Source: Mycolicibacterium hodleri (GTDB lineage: Bacteria; Actinomycetota; Actinomycetes; Mycobacteriales; Mycobacteriaceae). From it: 64,000 nt of DNA. The notes below the pieces were generated by a model, which searched no databases, was not told the DNA's origin, and saw only the letters and a program-made list of their open reading frames with translations. The DNA lies in NCBI RefSeq assembly GCF_006439015.1, contig NZ_RCZG01000012.1, positions 150,512 through 214,511 of the forward strand. The letters are read 5' to 3'. A program made the position numbers and the translations under genes. Positions 15,475-23,581 of the stretch are shown piece by piece (position 1 is the stretch's first letter; the number at the start of each line of letters is the position of its first letter).

Positions 15475-15591
15475 GACGACCCCAATCGCTCATCAGATTC
15501 TTCTGTTCTTCGCGCAAGCGCTCATCAGGTTCATCTGTTCTTCGCGCAAGCGCTCATCAGGTTCATCTGTTCTTCGCGCAAGCGCTCATCA
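15467..15591 (-). repeat. 32-bp tandem repeat forming a chain of overlapping mini-ORFs
   Basis: Three 32-bp units (15487-15518, 15519-15550, 15551-15582) plus nine bases of a fourth fill the 114-base gap between the TIM-barrel and thioesterase genes. On the minus strand each unit carries AGATGAACCTGATGAGCG. The stop TGA of the upstream gene (15589-15591) shares its A with an ATG opening MSACAKNR (stop at 15563). That stop overlaps an ATG opening MNLMSACAKNR (15566-15531), which overlaps a third (15534-15493), then a fourth, MSDWGRHE (15493-15467). The last spans the thioesterase ATG at 15474. Every junction is ATGA or TGATG. Confidence 0.92.
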
Positions 15592-16434
15592 CCTCAACAA
15601 ATGGGTTCGCGCGAACTCAAGCGACTCGGTCAACAGGCCTTCACGTTCGGCAGCCGTCTTCGCGCCCGAGGTGGTGACTTCGAGGATCACGTGACCGCTG
15701 AAGTTGCTCGCCGCCAGCATCTCGCAGATCTCCACCGTGGGCTGAGTGCCGCGCCCCGGAACCAGGTGCTCGTCGGTGGACGCGCCACTGCCGTCGCACA
15801 GGTGCAGATGCACGAGACCGTCACCCATCCGGCCCGCCATGTCGATGGCGTCGGTACCCGCCGTCGCCGAGTGCGACAGGTCCAGTGTGTAGTGGGTGTG
15901 CTTGCCGTCCAGCGGGTCGTATGACGGAGCGAACGCCGAAACGGCGATCCCCGGGGTGCCGCCGCGCTTGCGCATCCGCGAGATAGACGGCTGACCAGTT
16001 CCGAAGATGCGGTCAGCGCGGAACGGGAACATGTTCTCCACGGCGACCATGACGTCGCTGGACGCCTCGAGCGCCGCGACCTGATCCGTGAAGCCCTCGG
16101 CATACCGCCGTTGCCACCGGAACGGCGGATGAACCACTACGGTCTGCGCGCCGAGTTCCTCGGCTGCCCGGACGCTGCGTTCGAGCTTGGAGACGGGGTC
16201 GGCGCCCCAGACGCGCTGCGAGATCAGCAGGCACGGCGCGTGCACGCTCAGCACCGGAATGCCGTACTTCTCGGACATCCGCTGGACCGCTGCAATGTCC
16301 TGACTGACCGACTCGGCCCACACCATCAGCTCGACACCGTCGTACCCGAGGCGCGCCGCGTACTCGAAAGCGGCCTCGGTCCTCAGCGGATAGACCGAAG
16401 CAGTCGAAAGACCGACCTTGATGGCGGGGCGCAC
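15589..16434 (-). CDS. Sugar-phosphate isomerase/epimerase-like TIM-barrel protein (Rv0498-like), 281 aa
   Basis: A xylose-isomerase-like/AP-endonuclease-2-fold TIM barrel. Metal-binding and barrel motifs are GYDGVELMVWAES, SVHAPCLLIS, VVHPPFRWQ, VAVENMFPF, YTLDLSHSATAG and LVHLHLCDGSG, with the last Glu in VILEVTTSG. These supply the Glu/His/Asp ligands usual for a divalent metal. Substrate unknown. GTG 16434 gives a length one residue from the M. tuberculosis protein. Its stop starts the mini-ORF chain leading to the thioesterase gene. It belongs to the minus-strand run of Ppx, Rv0497-like, this gene, thioesterase and proC. Confidence 0.85.
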   Translation of the reverse strand: MRPAIKVGLSTASVYPLRTEAAFEYAARLGYDGVELMVWAESVSQDIAAVQRMSEKYGIPVLSVHAPCLLISQRVWGADPVSKLERSVRAAEELGAQTVVVHPPFRWQRRYAEGFTDQVAALEASSDVMVAVENMFPFRADRIFGTGQPSISRMRKRGGTPGIAVSAFAPSYDPLDGKHTHYTLDLSHSATAGTDAIDMAGRMGDGLVHLHLCDGSGASTDEHLVPGRGTQPTVEICEMLAASNFSGHVILEVTTSGAKTAAEREGLLTESLEFARTHLLR

Positions 16435-16454
16435 TGGGGGCTCAGTTTGACGTG

Positions 16455-17543
16455 TCAGTGCGACTGCAGCAGCGCCAGGGGGCCCAACGTGACCAGGGCG
16501 CCGACGGCCACCGCGATCAACGTGCTGCCGATGTCCTCGGTCTTCCGCACGACCCGTACGCCGACCACCAGGCCGAGGATGACGAGCACGGACAACACCA
16601 GCGCGACGATGGTGTTCCACCGCCAGAGTTGATCGAAGGCAATGAACAGACCCGCGCCGAACGCGACGGCGAGGATGCACTGCACCACCACCCACACGCC
16701 CCTGACGAAGGCGGAACCCTCCTGTGTGGCGGATTCGGGTGCCTTATCCGTAGCGGGCGTCGGACCGTCGTCACCGAGGTCGATGTCCTCGGGTCCGGGC
16801 CGCGGTCCGCGCCTGGCCAGGTCGTCGGCAACGGACTGGCCACCGAACAGCGTGTCCGAACTCGAGCGCAGGTACGACGGCAGCTCCTCGCGCTGGCCCT
16901 CCTCGTCGTCGTTGAACGCGTGCTTGTCCAGAACCTCGCTGAAGTCGACGTTCGGCCCAAGGTCCAGCATGTCCTCGTCCTCGACGACGGGATCGGGGCT
17001 CATCTGCTCGGCGCCGCCCGCCTGGGCGGCGAAGCCACCCGTCGCGGCCGCCGACGAACGACGAGACGGTGGCGTGAAGTCGATGGGGTCCGGGTCGACG
17101 TCCCGTTGCGCAAGGTGGGCTTGGTAATCCAGTTCCGCCTCGGTGGCTTCCGGCTCTGCCTCGGCCTCGGACTCCGCGAGGGGCTCGGGCTCCTCCTCTT
17201 CGGGTGGCTCGGGTGGCTCGGGTGGCTCGGCCTCCGGTTGCGTCTGGACCAGTTCGGCTTGCGGCTCCTCGAGCGTCTCCGGGATCGGCTCCTCCACAAC
17301 TTCCGACGCCACTGGGACTTCCGACGCCACTGGCTCGGGGGCCGACTGAATCGGTACTCGACCCGTGTCGGTGATGATCGGTATCTCGCCGGTGAGCTCG
17401 GCGACCGTTACCGCATCGCTGTTTCCGCGGCGCCGTCGACGTTTGCCACCTACCGGTGGTGCGCCGATGGTGCCGTTCTTCGCCAGCAGCTCAGCGACCG
17501 AAATGGGTCGCGTTTGCGGCGAGGCGTCGTCTGAGCCCGTCAT
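16455..17543 (-). CDS. Acidic Pro/Glu-rich protein with C-terminal membrane helices (Rv0497-like), 362 aa
   Basis: The long N-terminal cytoplasmic part contains a basic patch GGKRRRRRGNS (33-43) and a low-complexity region rich in Glu and Pro (about 65-145), including a 9-bp tandem repeat that encodes EPP units (17206-17229). The C-terminal 90 residues hold about three membrane helices: VWVVVQCILAVAFGAGLFIA, TIVALVLSVLVILGLVVGVR and TLIAVAVGALVTLGPLALL. Its start overlaps the ppx stop (ATGA). M. tuberculosis has the same arrangement. Function unknown. Confidence 0.82.
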   Translation of the reverse strand: MTGSDDASPQTRPISVAELLAKNGTIGAPPVGGKRRRRRGNSDAVTVAELTGEIPIITDTGRVPIQSAPEPVASEVPVASEVVEEPIPETLEEPQAELVQTQPEAEPPEPPEPPEEEEPEPLAESEAEAEPEATEAELDYQAHLAQRDVDPDPIDFTPPSRRSSAAATGGFAAQAGGAEQMSPDPVVEDEDMLDLGPNVDFSEVLDKHAFNDDEEGQREELPSYLRSSSDTLFGGQSVADDLARRGPRPGPEDIDLGDDGPTPATDKAPESATQEGSAFVRGVWVVVQCILAVAFGAGLFIAFDQLWRWNTIVALVLSVLVILGLVVGVRVVRKTEDIGSTLIAVAVGALVTLGPLALLQSH

Positions 17544-18541
17544 CGTGTGGCACCTCTGGCCAACCCTTTTTTCACTTGGGCCAAGCCTGAAGACGTGCCG
17601 AACAGGGCGGTCCCGTCGGCTTCGCTATCGAGTTTCCGCAAAATCAACCCTTCTCGCAACGCCCAGGGGCAGATGTCCACGGTATCGATCGCAAGGGCCT
17701 TCATACTCGCCTCAGCTACCAAAGCGCCCGCCACGATCTGTGGCGCCCGCTCGGCGCTCACCCCTTCCAACTCCGCTCGGTCAGCCGTCGTCATCCTAGA
17801 GATGAATGCGATGAGCTGACGCAGTCCGGCAGCTGTCAGTGTCCTCTTGACTCGAGGTCCTGCCCCGGAAGGAGCCGCACCGGTGAGTCGCGCAAGCGAT
17901 CTGAACGTCTTCGAGGTCGCCACGGTCAGATCCGGGGCGCCCGCGTCGAGCACCCTGGCGCCCGCGTCCGCCATCTCCGTCGCCAGCCAGTCCCTGAGCA
18001 TCGCCACACGGCGACGCCCCGGCGGGTCGTCCTGGAGCCACTCGCGTGTCAGCCTGCCGGCGCCCAGCGGCAGCGACAGCGCGACCTCGGGCTCCTCGTC
18101 GACCCCGCTGGACAACTCCAGCGAGCCACCGCCGATATCGATGTTGATGATGCGGCCGGGACTCCATCCGTACCACCGGCGGACAGCGAGAAACGTGAGC
18201 CGCGACTCGTCCACCCCAGAGAGGACCTTCAGCGCTACACCCGTCTCCGACAGCACCCTCGCCAGCACGTCCTCGGAGTTCTTCGCGTCACGGACCGCCG
18301 ACGTGGCGAACGCCATCAGCTCGGCGCACCCGGAACTGGCGGCGATCTTGGCGAACTCGTCGATGGTGTCGACGAGTTTGTCGGCACCCTTGCGGGTGAG
18401 CTTGCCGGACCCGTCGATCGCCTCGGCAAGCCGCAGCGAAGCCTTCGTGGAACTCATCGGCGTCGGGTGACCACCGCGCCGAGCGTCCACGACGAGCAGA
18501 TGAACCGTGTTACTGCCCACGTCGAGCACGCCCAATCGCAC
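17540..18541 (-). CDS. ppx1: Exopolyphosphatase/pppGpp-phosphohydrolase family protein (Rv0496-like), 333 aa
   Basis: An ASKHA-fold Ppx/GppA hydrolase that releases phosphate from polyphosphate chain ends or acts on pppGpp. Phosphate-binding motifs are LDVGSNTVHLLVVDA (N-terminal) and NIDIGGGSLELSSG; FATSAVRDAKNSED and ALREGLILRKLDSE are family signatures. At 333 residues it lacks the extra C-terminal domains of long E. coli Ppx, as known for short mycobacterial Ppx1. GTG 18541 was chosen to match the family start (RLGVLDVG); a GTG three codons upstream is possible. It is divergent from the Cys-rich gene with a 34-base gap, and two PPK2 genes lie elsewhere in the window. Confidence 0.9.
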   Translation of the reverse strand: MRLGVLDVGSNTVHLLVVDARRGGHPTPMSSTKASLRLAEAIDGSGKLTRKGADKLVDTIDEFAKIAASSGCAELMAFATSAVRDAKNSEDVLARVLSETGVALKVLSGVDESRLTFLAVRRWYGWSPGRIINIDIGGGSLELSSGVDEEPEVALSLPLGAGRLTREWLQDDPPGRRRVAMLRDWLATEMADAGARVLDAGAPDLTVATSKTFRSLARLTGAAPSGAGPRVKRTLTAAGLRQLIAFISRMTTADRAELEGVSAERAPQIVAGALVAEASMKALAIDTVDICPWALREGLILRKLDSEADGTALFGTSSGLAQVKKGLARGATR

Positions 18542-18575
18542 GAGCCCCACGTTATCGGGTCTACCGTGGCATTCC

Positions 18576-19352
18576 GTGAGTGGATCGCATCGAGATGAGG
18601 TCGAGTTGGACTTCGCCCGCGAATGGGTGGAGTTCTACGACCCCGAGAATCCCGAACACATGATTCTCGCGGACATCACCTGGCTGTGCTCGCGGTGGAC
18701 ATGCGTGTTCGGTACACCCGCGTGCCAGGGCACCGTCGCGGGTCGGCCCGACGACGGCTGCTGTTCACATGGCGCCTTCATGTCCGACGACGACGACGTC
18801 GCCAAGTTGGACGACGCCGTCAAGCAACTCACCGACGAGGACTGGCAGTTCCGCGACAAGGGGCTGGGCCGCAAGGGCTACCTCGAGATGGACGAGTACG
18901 ACGGCAAGGATAATCTGCGAACTCGAAAGTACAAGGGCGCCTGCATCTTTCTCAATCGTCCCGGCTTCGAGGGCGGCATCGGCTGCGCGTTGCACTCCAA
19001 GGCGCTCAAGCTCGGCGTGGAACCACTGACCATGAAGCCCGACATCTGCTGGCAGCTTCCGATTCGGCGCAGCCAGGAATGGGTGGAGCGGCCCGATGGC
19101 ACCCAGATCCTGCGCACCACCATCACCGAATACGACCGGCGCGGCTGGGGCGAGGGTGGCGCGGATCTGCACTGGTACTGCACCGGTGACCCGAAGGCTC
19201 ACGTCGGCGCGCGTCAGGTGTGGCAGTCCTACGCACCCGAGCTCACCGAGCTACTCGGCGAGAAGGCCTATGCCGAGCTCGCGGCAATGTGCAAGCGGCG
19301 CAGCGTCTTGGGATTGATAGCGATTCATCCCGCCACTCGCGCCGCGGAGTAG
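18576..19352 (+). CDS. Conserved Cys-containing protein (Rv0495c-like), 258 aa
   Basis: Matches the conserved mycobacterial Rv0495c protein along its length. Cysteines cluster in CSRWTCVFGTPACQGTVAG and DDGCCSHGAF, with further Cys in GACIFLNRPG and GCALHSKALKL, suggesting a metal site. The family resembles DUF3109/YkgJ-type zinc/iron-cluster proteins, but I am not certain of that link. GTG 18576 was chosen because homology begins shortly after it (DFAREWVEFYDPENPEH); an upstream open stretch overlaps the divergent ppx gene. It ends 15 bases before the convergent C-methyltransferase gene, the last ancestral gene before the glycan island. Confidence 0.85.
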   Translation: MSGSHRDEVELDFAREWVEFYDPENPEHMILADITWLCSRWTCVFGTPACQGTVAGRPDDGCCSHGAFMSDDDDVAKLDDAVKQLTDEDWQFRDKGLGRKGYLEMDEYDGKDNLRTRKYKGACIFLNRPGFEGGIGCALHSKALKLGVEPLTMKPDICWQLPIRRSQEWVERPDGTQILRTTITEYDRRGWGEGGADLHWYCTGDPKAHVGARQVWQSYAPELTELLGEKAYAELAAMCKRRSVLGLIAIHPATRAAE

Positions 19353-19367
19353 CAGCCGTGCTCGACC

Positions 19368-20624
19368 TCAGTCGATCACCGCGAGTTCGGGGACCGGGAC
19401 GACGAAGCGTCCCCCCCAGTCGCGAATGTAAGACATGTCCTCGATCACTTCGTCACGCAGGTTCCAGGGGAGGATCAAGAGGTAGTCGGGACGGGTTTGG
19501 CGAACATGGTCGGGTGCGTAAATCGGCAAATGGGTGCCAGGCAAGAAATGCCCTTGCTTGTGCGGACTCCGATCGACGGTGTAATCGAGCAGATCGTCAC
19601 GAACGCCGCAGTAGTTGAGCAACGTATTTCCCTTCGCGGGAGCACCGTAGGCGGCGACGGTCAGTCCATTGTCACGGGCGTTGACGAGAAACTTGACGAG
19701 CGCCCGCTTGGTCCGCTTCACCCGTTCGGTGTAAGCGCGGTAACCTGCGAGGTCGTCGAGGGCCGCGGCGCGCTCCACCTGAATCAATTCATGCACCCGA
19801 GGGGCCGTTAGGTGGCCACCATTCTCCGCGTGACACGCGTAGATCCGCAACGATCCACCGTGCGTCGAGAGTCGTTCCACGTCGAACAGCCGCAAGCCGT
19901 GGCTGGCGAACACGCGCATCACGGTCAATAACGAGAAGTACGAGAAATGTTCGTGATAAATCGTGTCGAACTGATTCTTCTCGATCAGTTCGAGAAGGTG
20001 CGGAAATTCCATCGTGATGACACCACCTGGCGCCAGCAACTGCGACAGGCCGGTGACGAAGTCATTGAGGTCGGGGACGTGGGCGAGCACGTTGTTGCCG
20101 ATCACCAGGTCCGCCTGAATTCCATCGGCAGCGAGTTCTCCCGCCAGGGATTCCCCGAAGAACCCGACGCGCGTATTGATGCCGCGTTCCTCGGCGACGA
20201 CTGCCACGTTCTTCGCCGGTTCAATGCCAAGACACGGGATACCGGCGTCGACGAAGTTCTGCAAGAGGTAGCCGTCGTTACTGGCGATTTCGACGACCGA
20301 ACTCGAACCGTCGAGTCCGAATCGGCCGATCACTGACCGCGCGTACGTGCTCGCGTGTTCCAACCAGCTCTGCGAGTAGGACGAAAAGTACGCGTAATCA
20401 CTGAAAATGGAGTCCGCGGACGTGAACTCCGCCAACTGCACGAGAAAGCAGGAAGAGCACACGTAGGCGTGCAGTGGATAGAACACCTCCGGATCGTTCA
20501 GCTGATCCGCCACGAGGTACGAGTTCGCGAGCGGCGACATACCAAGATCGCAGAACGACTGCTCCAGGGGGCTTCCGCAGAACCTGCAGTTGCTACCCAC
20601 GACGTCGCTGGTCGGGCTAGTCAT
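19368..20624 (-). CDS. NovU/TylC3-type sugar C-methyltransferase, 418 aa
   Basis: A SAM-dependent methyltransferase of the three-part family that puts a C-methyl branch on NDP-ketosugars. It has an N-terminal zinc-binding module (CRFCGSPLEQSFCDLG then CSSCFLVQL), a Rossmann SAM core with EIASNDGYLLQ (motif I) and ADLVIGNNVLAHVPDL, the catalytic-region segment IYHEHFSYFSL, and a C-terminal domain containing AAYGAPAKGNTLLNYCG. About 410-420 aa is normal for the family. ATG 20624 overlaps the cytidylyltransferase stop by eight bases. It is the last gene of the six-gene operon and suggests the final sugar is branched. Confidence 0.88.
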   Translation of the reverse strand: MTSPTSDVVGSNCRFCGSPLEQSFCDLGMSPLANSYLVADQLNDPEVFYPLHAYVCSSCFLVQLAEFTSADSIFSDYAYFSSYSQSWLEHASTYARSVIGRFGLDGSSSVVEIASNDGYLLQNFVDAGIPCLGIEPAKNVAVVAEERGINTRVGFFGESLAGELAADGIQADLVIGNNVLAHVPDLNDFVTGLSQLLAPGGVITMEFPHLLELIEKNQFDTIYHEHFSYFSLLTVMRVFASHGLRLFDVERLSTHGGSLRIYACHAENGGHLTAPRVHELIQVERAAALDDLAGYRAYTERVKRTKRALVKFLVNARDNGLTVAAYGAPAKGNTLLNYCGVRDDLLDYTVDRSPHKQGHFLPGTHLPIYAPDHVRQTRPDYLLILPWNLRDEVIEDMSYIRDWGGRFVVPVPELAVID

Positions 20625-21387
20625 CGTAGGTCCGCCATGGAGCCTTGTCGCTGGCCCACAGGTCGTTGAGGTAGATCTTGTCCCACAGCGTGTCCATGCC
20701 GCGCCAGAACCCGTTGTGGCGGTAGGCGGTGAGTTCGCCGTCCGCGCTGAGTCGGTTGAGCGGACCTTGTTCGAACACGGTGTCATCGCCATCGATGTAA
20801 TCGAGAATCGACGGCTTTGCCACGAAGAATCCGCCGCTCACCCATCCCGCGCCGCCCTGGGGCTTTTCCTCGAATTGCACTCGGTCGCCCTCGAGTCCCA
20901 GGGTGCCGTAACGCGCAGGCGGCTGGACCGCCGTGACTGTGGCGATCGACCCGGCCTTCTCGTGAAAGTCGGCGACCTGGCGAATGTCGACGTCTGAGAC
21001 TCCGTCGCCGTAGGTGAACGAGAAGACATCGTCGCCGATGTGCTCCCTGGCCCGCAACAGTCGACCGCCGGTCATGGTCGCCTCACCTGTGTCGAGCAAC
21101 GTGACAGTCCACGGTTCGGTCTTGGATTCCAGGGTCTCAATGGTGTCGTTTTTCATGTCGATTCTGACGTCTGACATGTGCAAGAAGTAGTTCGCGAAAT
21201 ACTCCTTGATCATGTACCCCTTGTAACCAAGCAGAATGATGAAGTCCGTGACGCCCGCGGCGCCATAGGTCTTCATGATGTGCCAGAGAACGGGTCGGCC
21301 ACCAATTTCGACCATTGGCTTCGGTCGGCTCTGCGATTCCTCGCTTATGCGAGTTCCGCGTCCACCCGCGAGAATCACGGCCTTCAT
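20617..21387 (-). CDS. rfbF: Glucose-1-phosphate cytidylyltransferase, 256 aa
   Basis: Makes CDP-glucose from CTP and glucose-1-phosphate, the entry to CDP-dideoxy and branched sugars. The nucleotidyltransferase signature is MKAVILAGGRGTRISEES, followed by RPKPMVEIGGRPVLWHIM, metal-binding FTYGDGVSDVDI, and EGDRVQFEEKPQGGAGWVSG with the family's GGFFV segment. Full length for RfbF. No recognisable CDP-glucose 4,6-dehydratase (RfbG) is encoded in the window, so either the SDR in the operon or a gene elsewhere must follow it. The start overlaps the aminotransferase stop (ATGA). Confidence 0.92.
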   Translation of the reverse strand: MKAVILAGGRGTRISEESQSRPKPMVEIGGRPVLWHIMKTYGAAGVTDFIILLGYKGYMIKEYFANYFLHMSDVRIDMKNDTIETLESKTEPWTVTLLDTGEATMTGGRLLRAREHIGDDVFSFTYGDGVSDVDIRQVADFHEKAGSIATVTAVQPPARYGTLGLEGDRVQFEEKPQGGAGWVSGGFFVAKPSILDYIDGDDTVFEQGPLNRLSADGELTAYRHNGFWRGMDTLWDKIYLNDLWASDKAPWRTYDD

Positions 21388-22520
21388 ATTTCTTCCTTAC
21401 CCGAGAGGAATAGCTGCAACAGGTCACACACCTTGTCGACCTGTGTTTCCGTTAGTGCAAGCGCCGACGGCAGATTGATGGCCCGTGCGGCAATGTCGTA
21501 GGCGACCGGATTGCGAACCGCGCCATCCGAGGCCGTTTCGTAGCCGGCAAATGCCGGCAGCGAACTCAGAGGCGGCAAGAATGGCCGCGTGTCCACCATC
21601 TGCGCGTCAAATAGCTCCATCAGCTTGCGAGTCGAGAGCTCGTAGGATTCGTCAACCACGACGGTCACCATCCAGAAGGCGTTTTCCACATCGGGCTGCC
21701 GGAAGTTCAGCTCTATTCCGGGGACCATGCCCAGACGTTCCTCGTACCATTCGAAGACCTGCTTCTTCTTGCCCAGCAATTCATCGATCCGGGACAGCTG
21801 GGCTCGACCGAACGCAGCCTGCAGGGTGCTCATCCGGTACTTGAAAGCCAATTCGTTGGTCGAGAAGAGCTTGAAATCTGCGGCGGTGCGCCCGTGATCA
21901 CGCAGTCGGGAAATCCGCTCGAAGACATCGTCGCGGCTGGTGACGACCATTCCACCCTCGCCGGTCGTCATCGTCTTGGTTCCGTGGAAACTGAACGCAC
22001 TGACGTCGCCCAATGTCCCGGCCGGTCGGCCGTGCAGTTTGGCACCGATGGCCTGTGCGGCATCTTCGATCACCGGGATACCGGCCGCCACCGAATCGAT
22101 CGCCGCCATGTCTGGCACGCCACCGTAGAGATCCACCGTGACGATGGCCTTGGTTCGCGCGCTGAGACGACTCGCAAGGGATTCGGCAGACATGCACCAG
22201 GTGTGTGGATCGATGTCGGCGAACACCGGAATAGCCCCCACATAGTGGATCGGAGCCGCCGTCGCCACCCACGTCGACTCCGGCACGATCACTTCGTCAC
22301 CGGGCCCGATGTTCAGGGCGGCCATTGCCAAGTGCAACGCGGAGGTGCCGTGTGGAACAGCTGCTGCAAAGCCCGCTCCGAGGTAGTCGGCGAACTCCGC
22401 CTCGAACTTGGCCACCGAACTGTTGGCGTTGCCGTACCAGTCGCCGGCGGCCGCTTCCGCGACGTAGCTCACTTCGAGGTCGGTGACCCACGGCCCCGCG
22501 ATGGGGATTCGTTCGGTCAT
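21384..22520 (-). CDS. DegT/DnrJ/EryC1/StrS aminotransferase, 378 aa
   Basis: A PLP-dependent sugar aminotransferase fold. The cofactor lysine is Lys182 in FSFHGTKTMTTGEGG, Asp153 (VIEDAAQAIGA) pairs with the pyridine nitrogen, and HGTSALHLAMAAL binds phosphate. It would transfer an amino group to a keto-sugar nucleotide. Presence of the Lys argues against a dehydrase such as ColD (His at that position). Coupled to both neighbours through four-base overlaps. The exact sugar position aminated is unknown. Confidence 0.9.
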   Translation of the reverse strand: MTERIPIAGPWVTDLEVSYVAEAAAGDWYGNANSSVAKFEAEFADYLGAGFAAAVPHGTSALHLAMAALNIGPGDEVIVPESTWVATAAPIHYVGAIPVFADIDPHTWCMSAESLASRLSARTKAIVTVDLYGGVPDMAAIDSVAAGIPVIEDAAQAIGAKLHGRPAGTLGDVSAFSFHGTKTMTTGEGGMVVTSRDDVFERISRLRDHGRTAADFKLFSTNELAFKYRMSTLQAAFGRAQLSRIDELLGKKKQVFEWYEERLGMVPGIELNFRQPDVENAFWMVTVVVDESYELSTRKLMELFDAQMVDTRPFLPPLSSLPAFAGYETASDGAVRNPVAYDIAARAINLPSALALTETQVDKVCDLLQLFLSGKEEI

Positions 22521-23581
22521 GCCGGCTGCCGCTCAGGCGACGGCGCGTGACTGTGCCTGTGGGTCCACCGCAGCTTCGTGTCGAGGTCGCCCCGATCGAG
22601 TAACTGCGTGATGGTCCGGAGGCGAAAGAACTTCGGTCCCGCGAATCCCGCCGGGGACATGCCGCCACCCGAGTAGGCCGCCAAGAGTTGCTCGATGCCG
22701 TCCCGCACCGTCCATTGCGGCTGGTATCCGGGTAACTCTCGTTCGATCTTGGTGAAGTCGACCCGGTAGTCGCGGATGTCGGCCGTAGCGCCCTCCGCAT
22801 ACGTGACGACGCAACCGGGGGCAAGCTCGGCAATCAACTGTGCGACGTCGCGGACCTGATAGTTCTCTCCTACTCGCCCCACGTTGAAAGCCTGGTCGTG
22901 GATCGCATGTCGCGGCGCTGCCAAAGCCGCGACGAATGCCTGGGCGATGTCGAGAACGTGAACGAGTGGCCGCCAAGGCGTTCCGTCACTCTGCAGCATC
23001 ACCTTCCCCGTGGTGACCGCGTGGGCGACGAGGTTGTTGACCACGACGTCGGCACGCAGGCGACGAGACAGACCGTAGGCGGTCGCGTTGCGCAAATACA
23101 CCGGCGAGAAACTACTGTCGGCGAGCTGCGACAAAGCCTGTTCCACTCGAACTTTGGATTCGCCGTAGGGCGTCAATGGATTGAACGCCGCCCTCTCGTC
23201 CAATTCGGCGTCCGCGGTCTTTCCGTAGAGGCTGCACGACGACGAGAACACGAACCTGCTCACCCCGGCGGCCTTGGCCGCATGTGCGAGTCGGACAGAG
23301 GCTGCGTGGTTGATGTCGTAGGTGAGGTTCGGATCCAGATCGGAGAGTGGATCATTCGACAACGCGGCGAGATGAACGACGGCATCGAAGCCGGCGAGAT
23401 GCAGCGGCGTGACGTCCCTCAGGTCGATACCGAGGTTCGGAAGCGGGTCGGGCGGGGCCAGAAAGTCGCCCTCGGCGAAGTAGTCGGTATCCAGTCCAAC
23501 GACGTCGTGGCCCAGCTCGACGAGGAGCGGCGTGAGTTCGACACCGATGTAGCCGAGGTGCCCGGTGACCAAAATCCTCAT
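22517..23581 (-). CDS. NAD-dependent epimerase/dehydratase, extended SDR, 354 aa
   Basis: A nucleotide-sugar SDR. The Rossmann motif GHLGYIG is at 7-13, HLAALSNDP follows, and the catalytic Ser-Tyr-Lys appears as SSSCSLYG (about 113-120) and Tyr139-x3-Lys143 in TPYGESKVRVEQAL. It could supply a 4,6-dehydratase, epimerase or reductase step. It does not look like a typical RfbG CDP-glucose 4,6-dehydratase, but that cannot be excluded by eye. ATG/TGA overlaps bind it to the dioxygenase upstream and the aminotransferase downstream. Confidence 0.88.
   Translation of the reverse strand: MRILVTGHLGYIGVELTPLLVELGHDVVGLDTDYFAEGDFLAPPDPLPNLGIDLRDVTPLHLAGFDAVVHLAALSNDPLSDLDPNLTYDINHAASVRLAHAAKAAGVSRFVFSSSCSLYGKTADAELDERAAFNPLTPYGESKVRVEQALSQLADSSFSPVYLRNATAYGLSRRLRADVVVNNLVAHAVTTGKVMLQSDGTPWRPLVHVLDIAQAFVAALAAPRHAIHDQAFNVGRVGENYQVRDVAQLIAELAPGCVVTYAEGATADIRDYRVDFTKIERELPGYQPQWTVRDGIEQLLAAYSGGGMSPAGFAGPKFFRLRTITQLLDRGDLDTKLRWTHRHSHAPSPERQPA

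Noticed and set aside
17206..17229. 9-bp GGTGGCTCG repeat in the Rv0497-like gene as a regulatory repeat
   Set aside because: It encodes the Pro/Glu-rich low-complexity stretch of the protein and needs no separate explanation.
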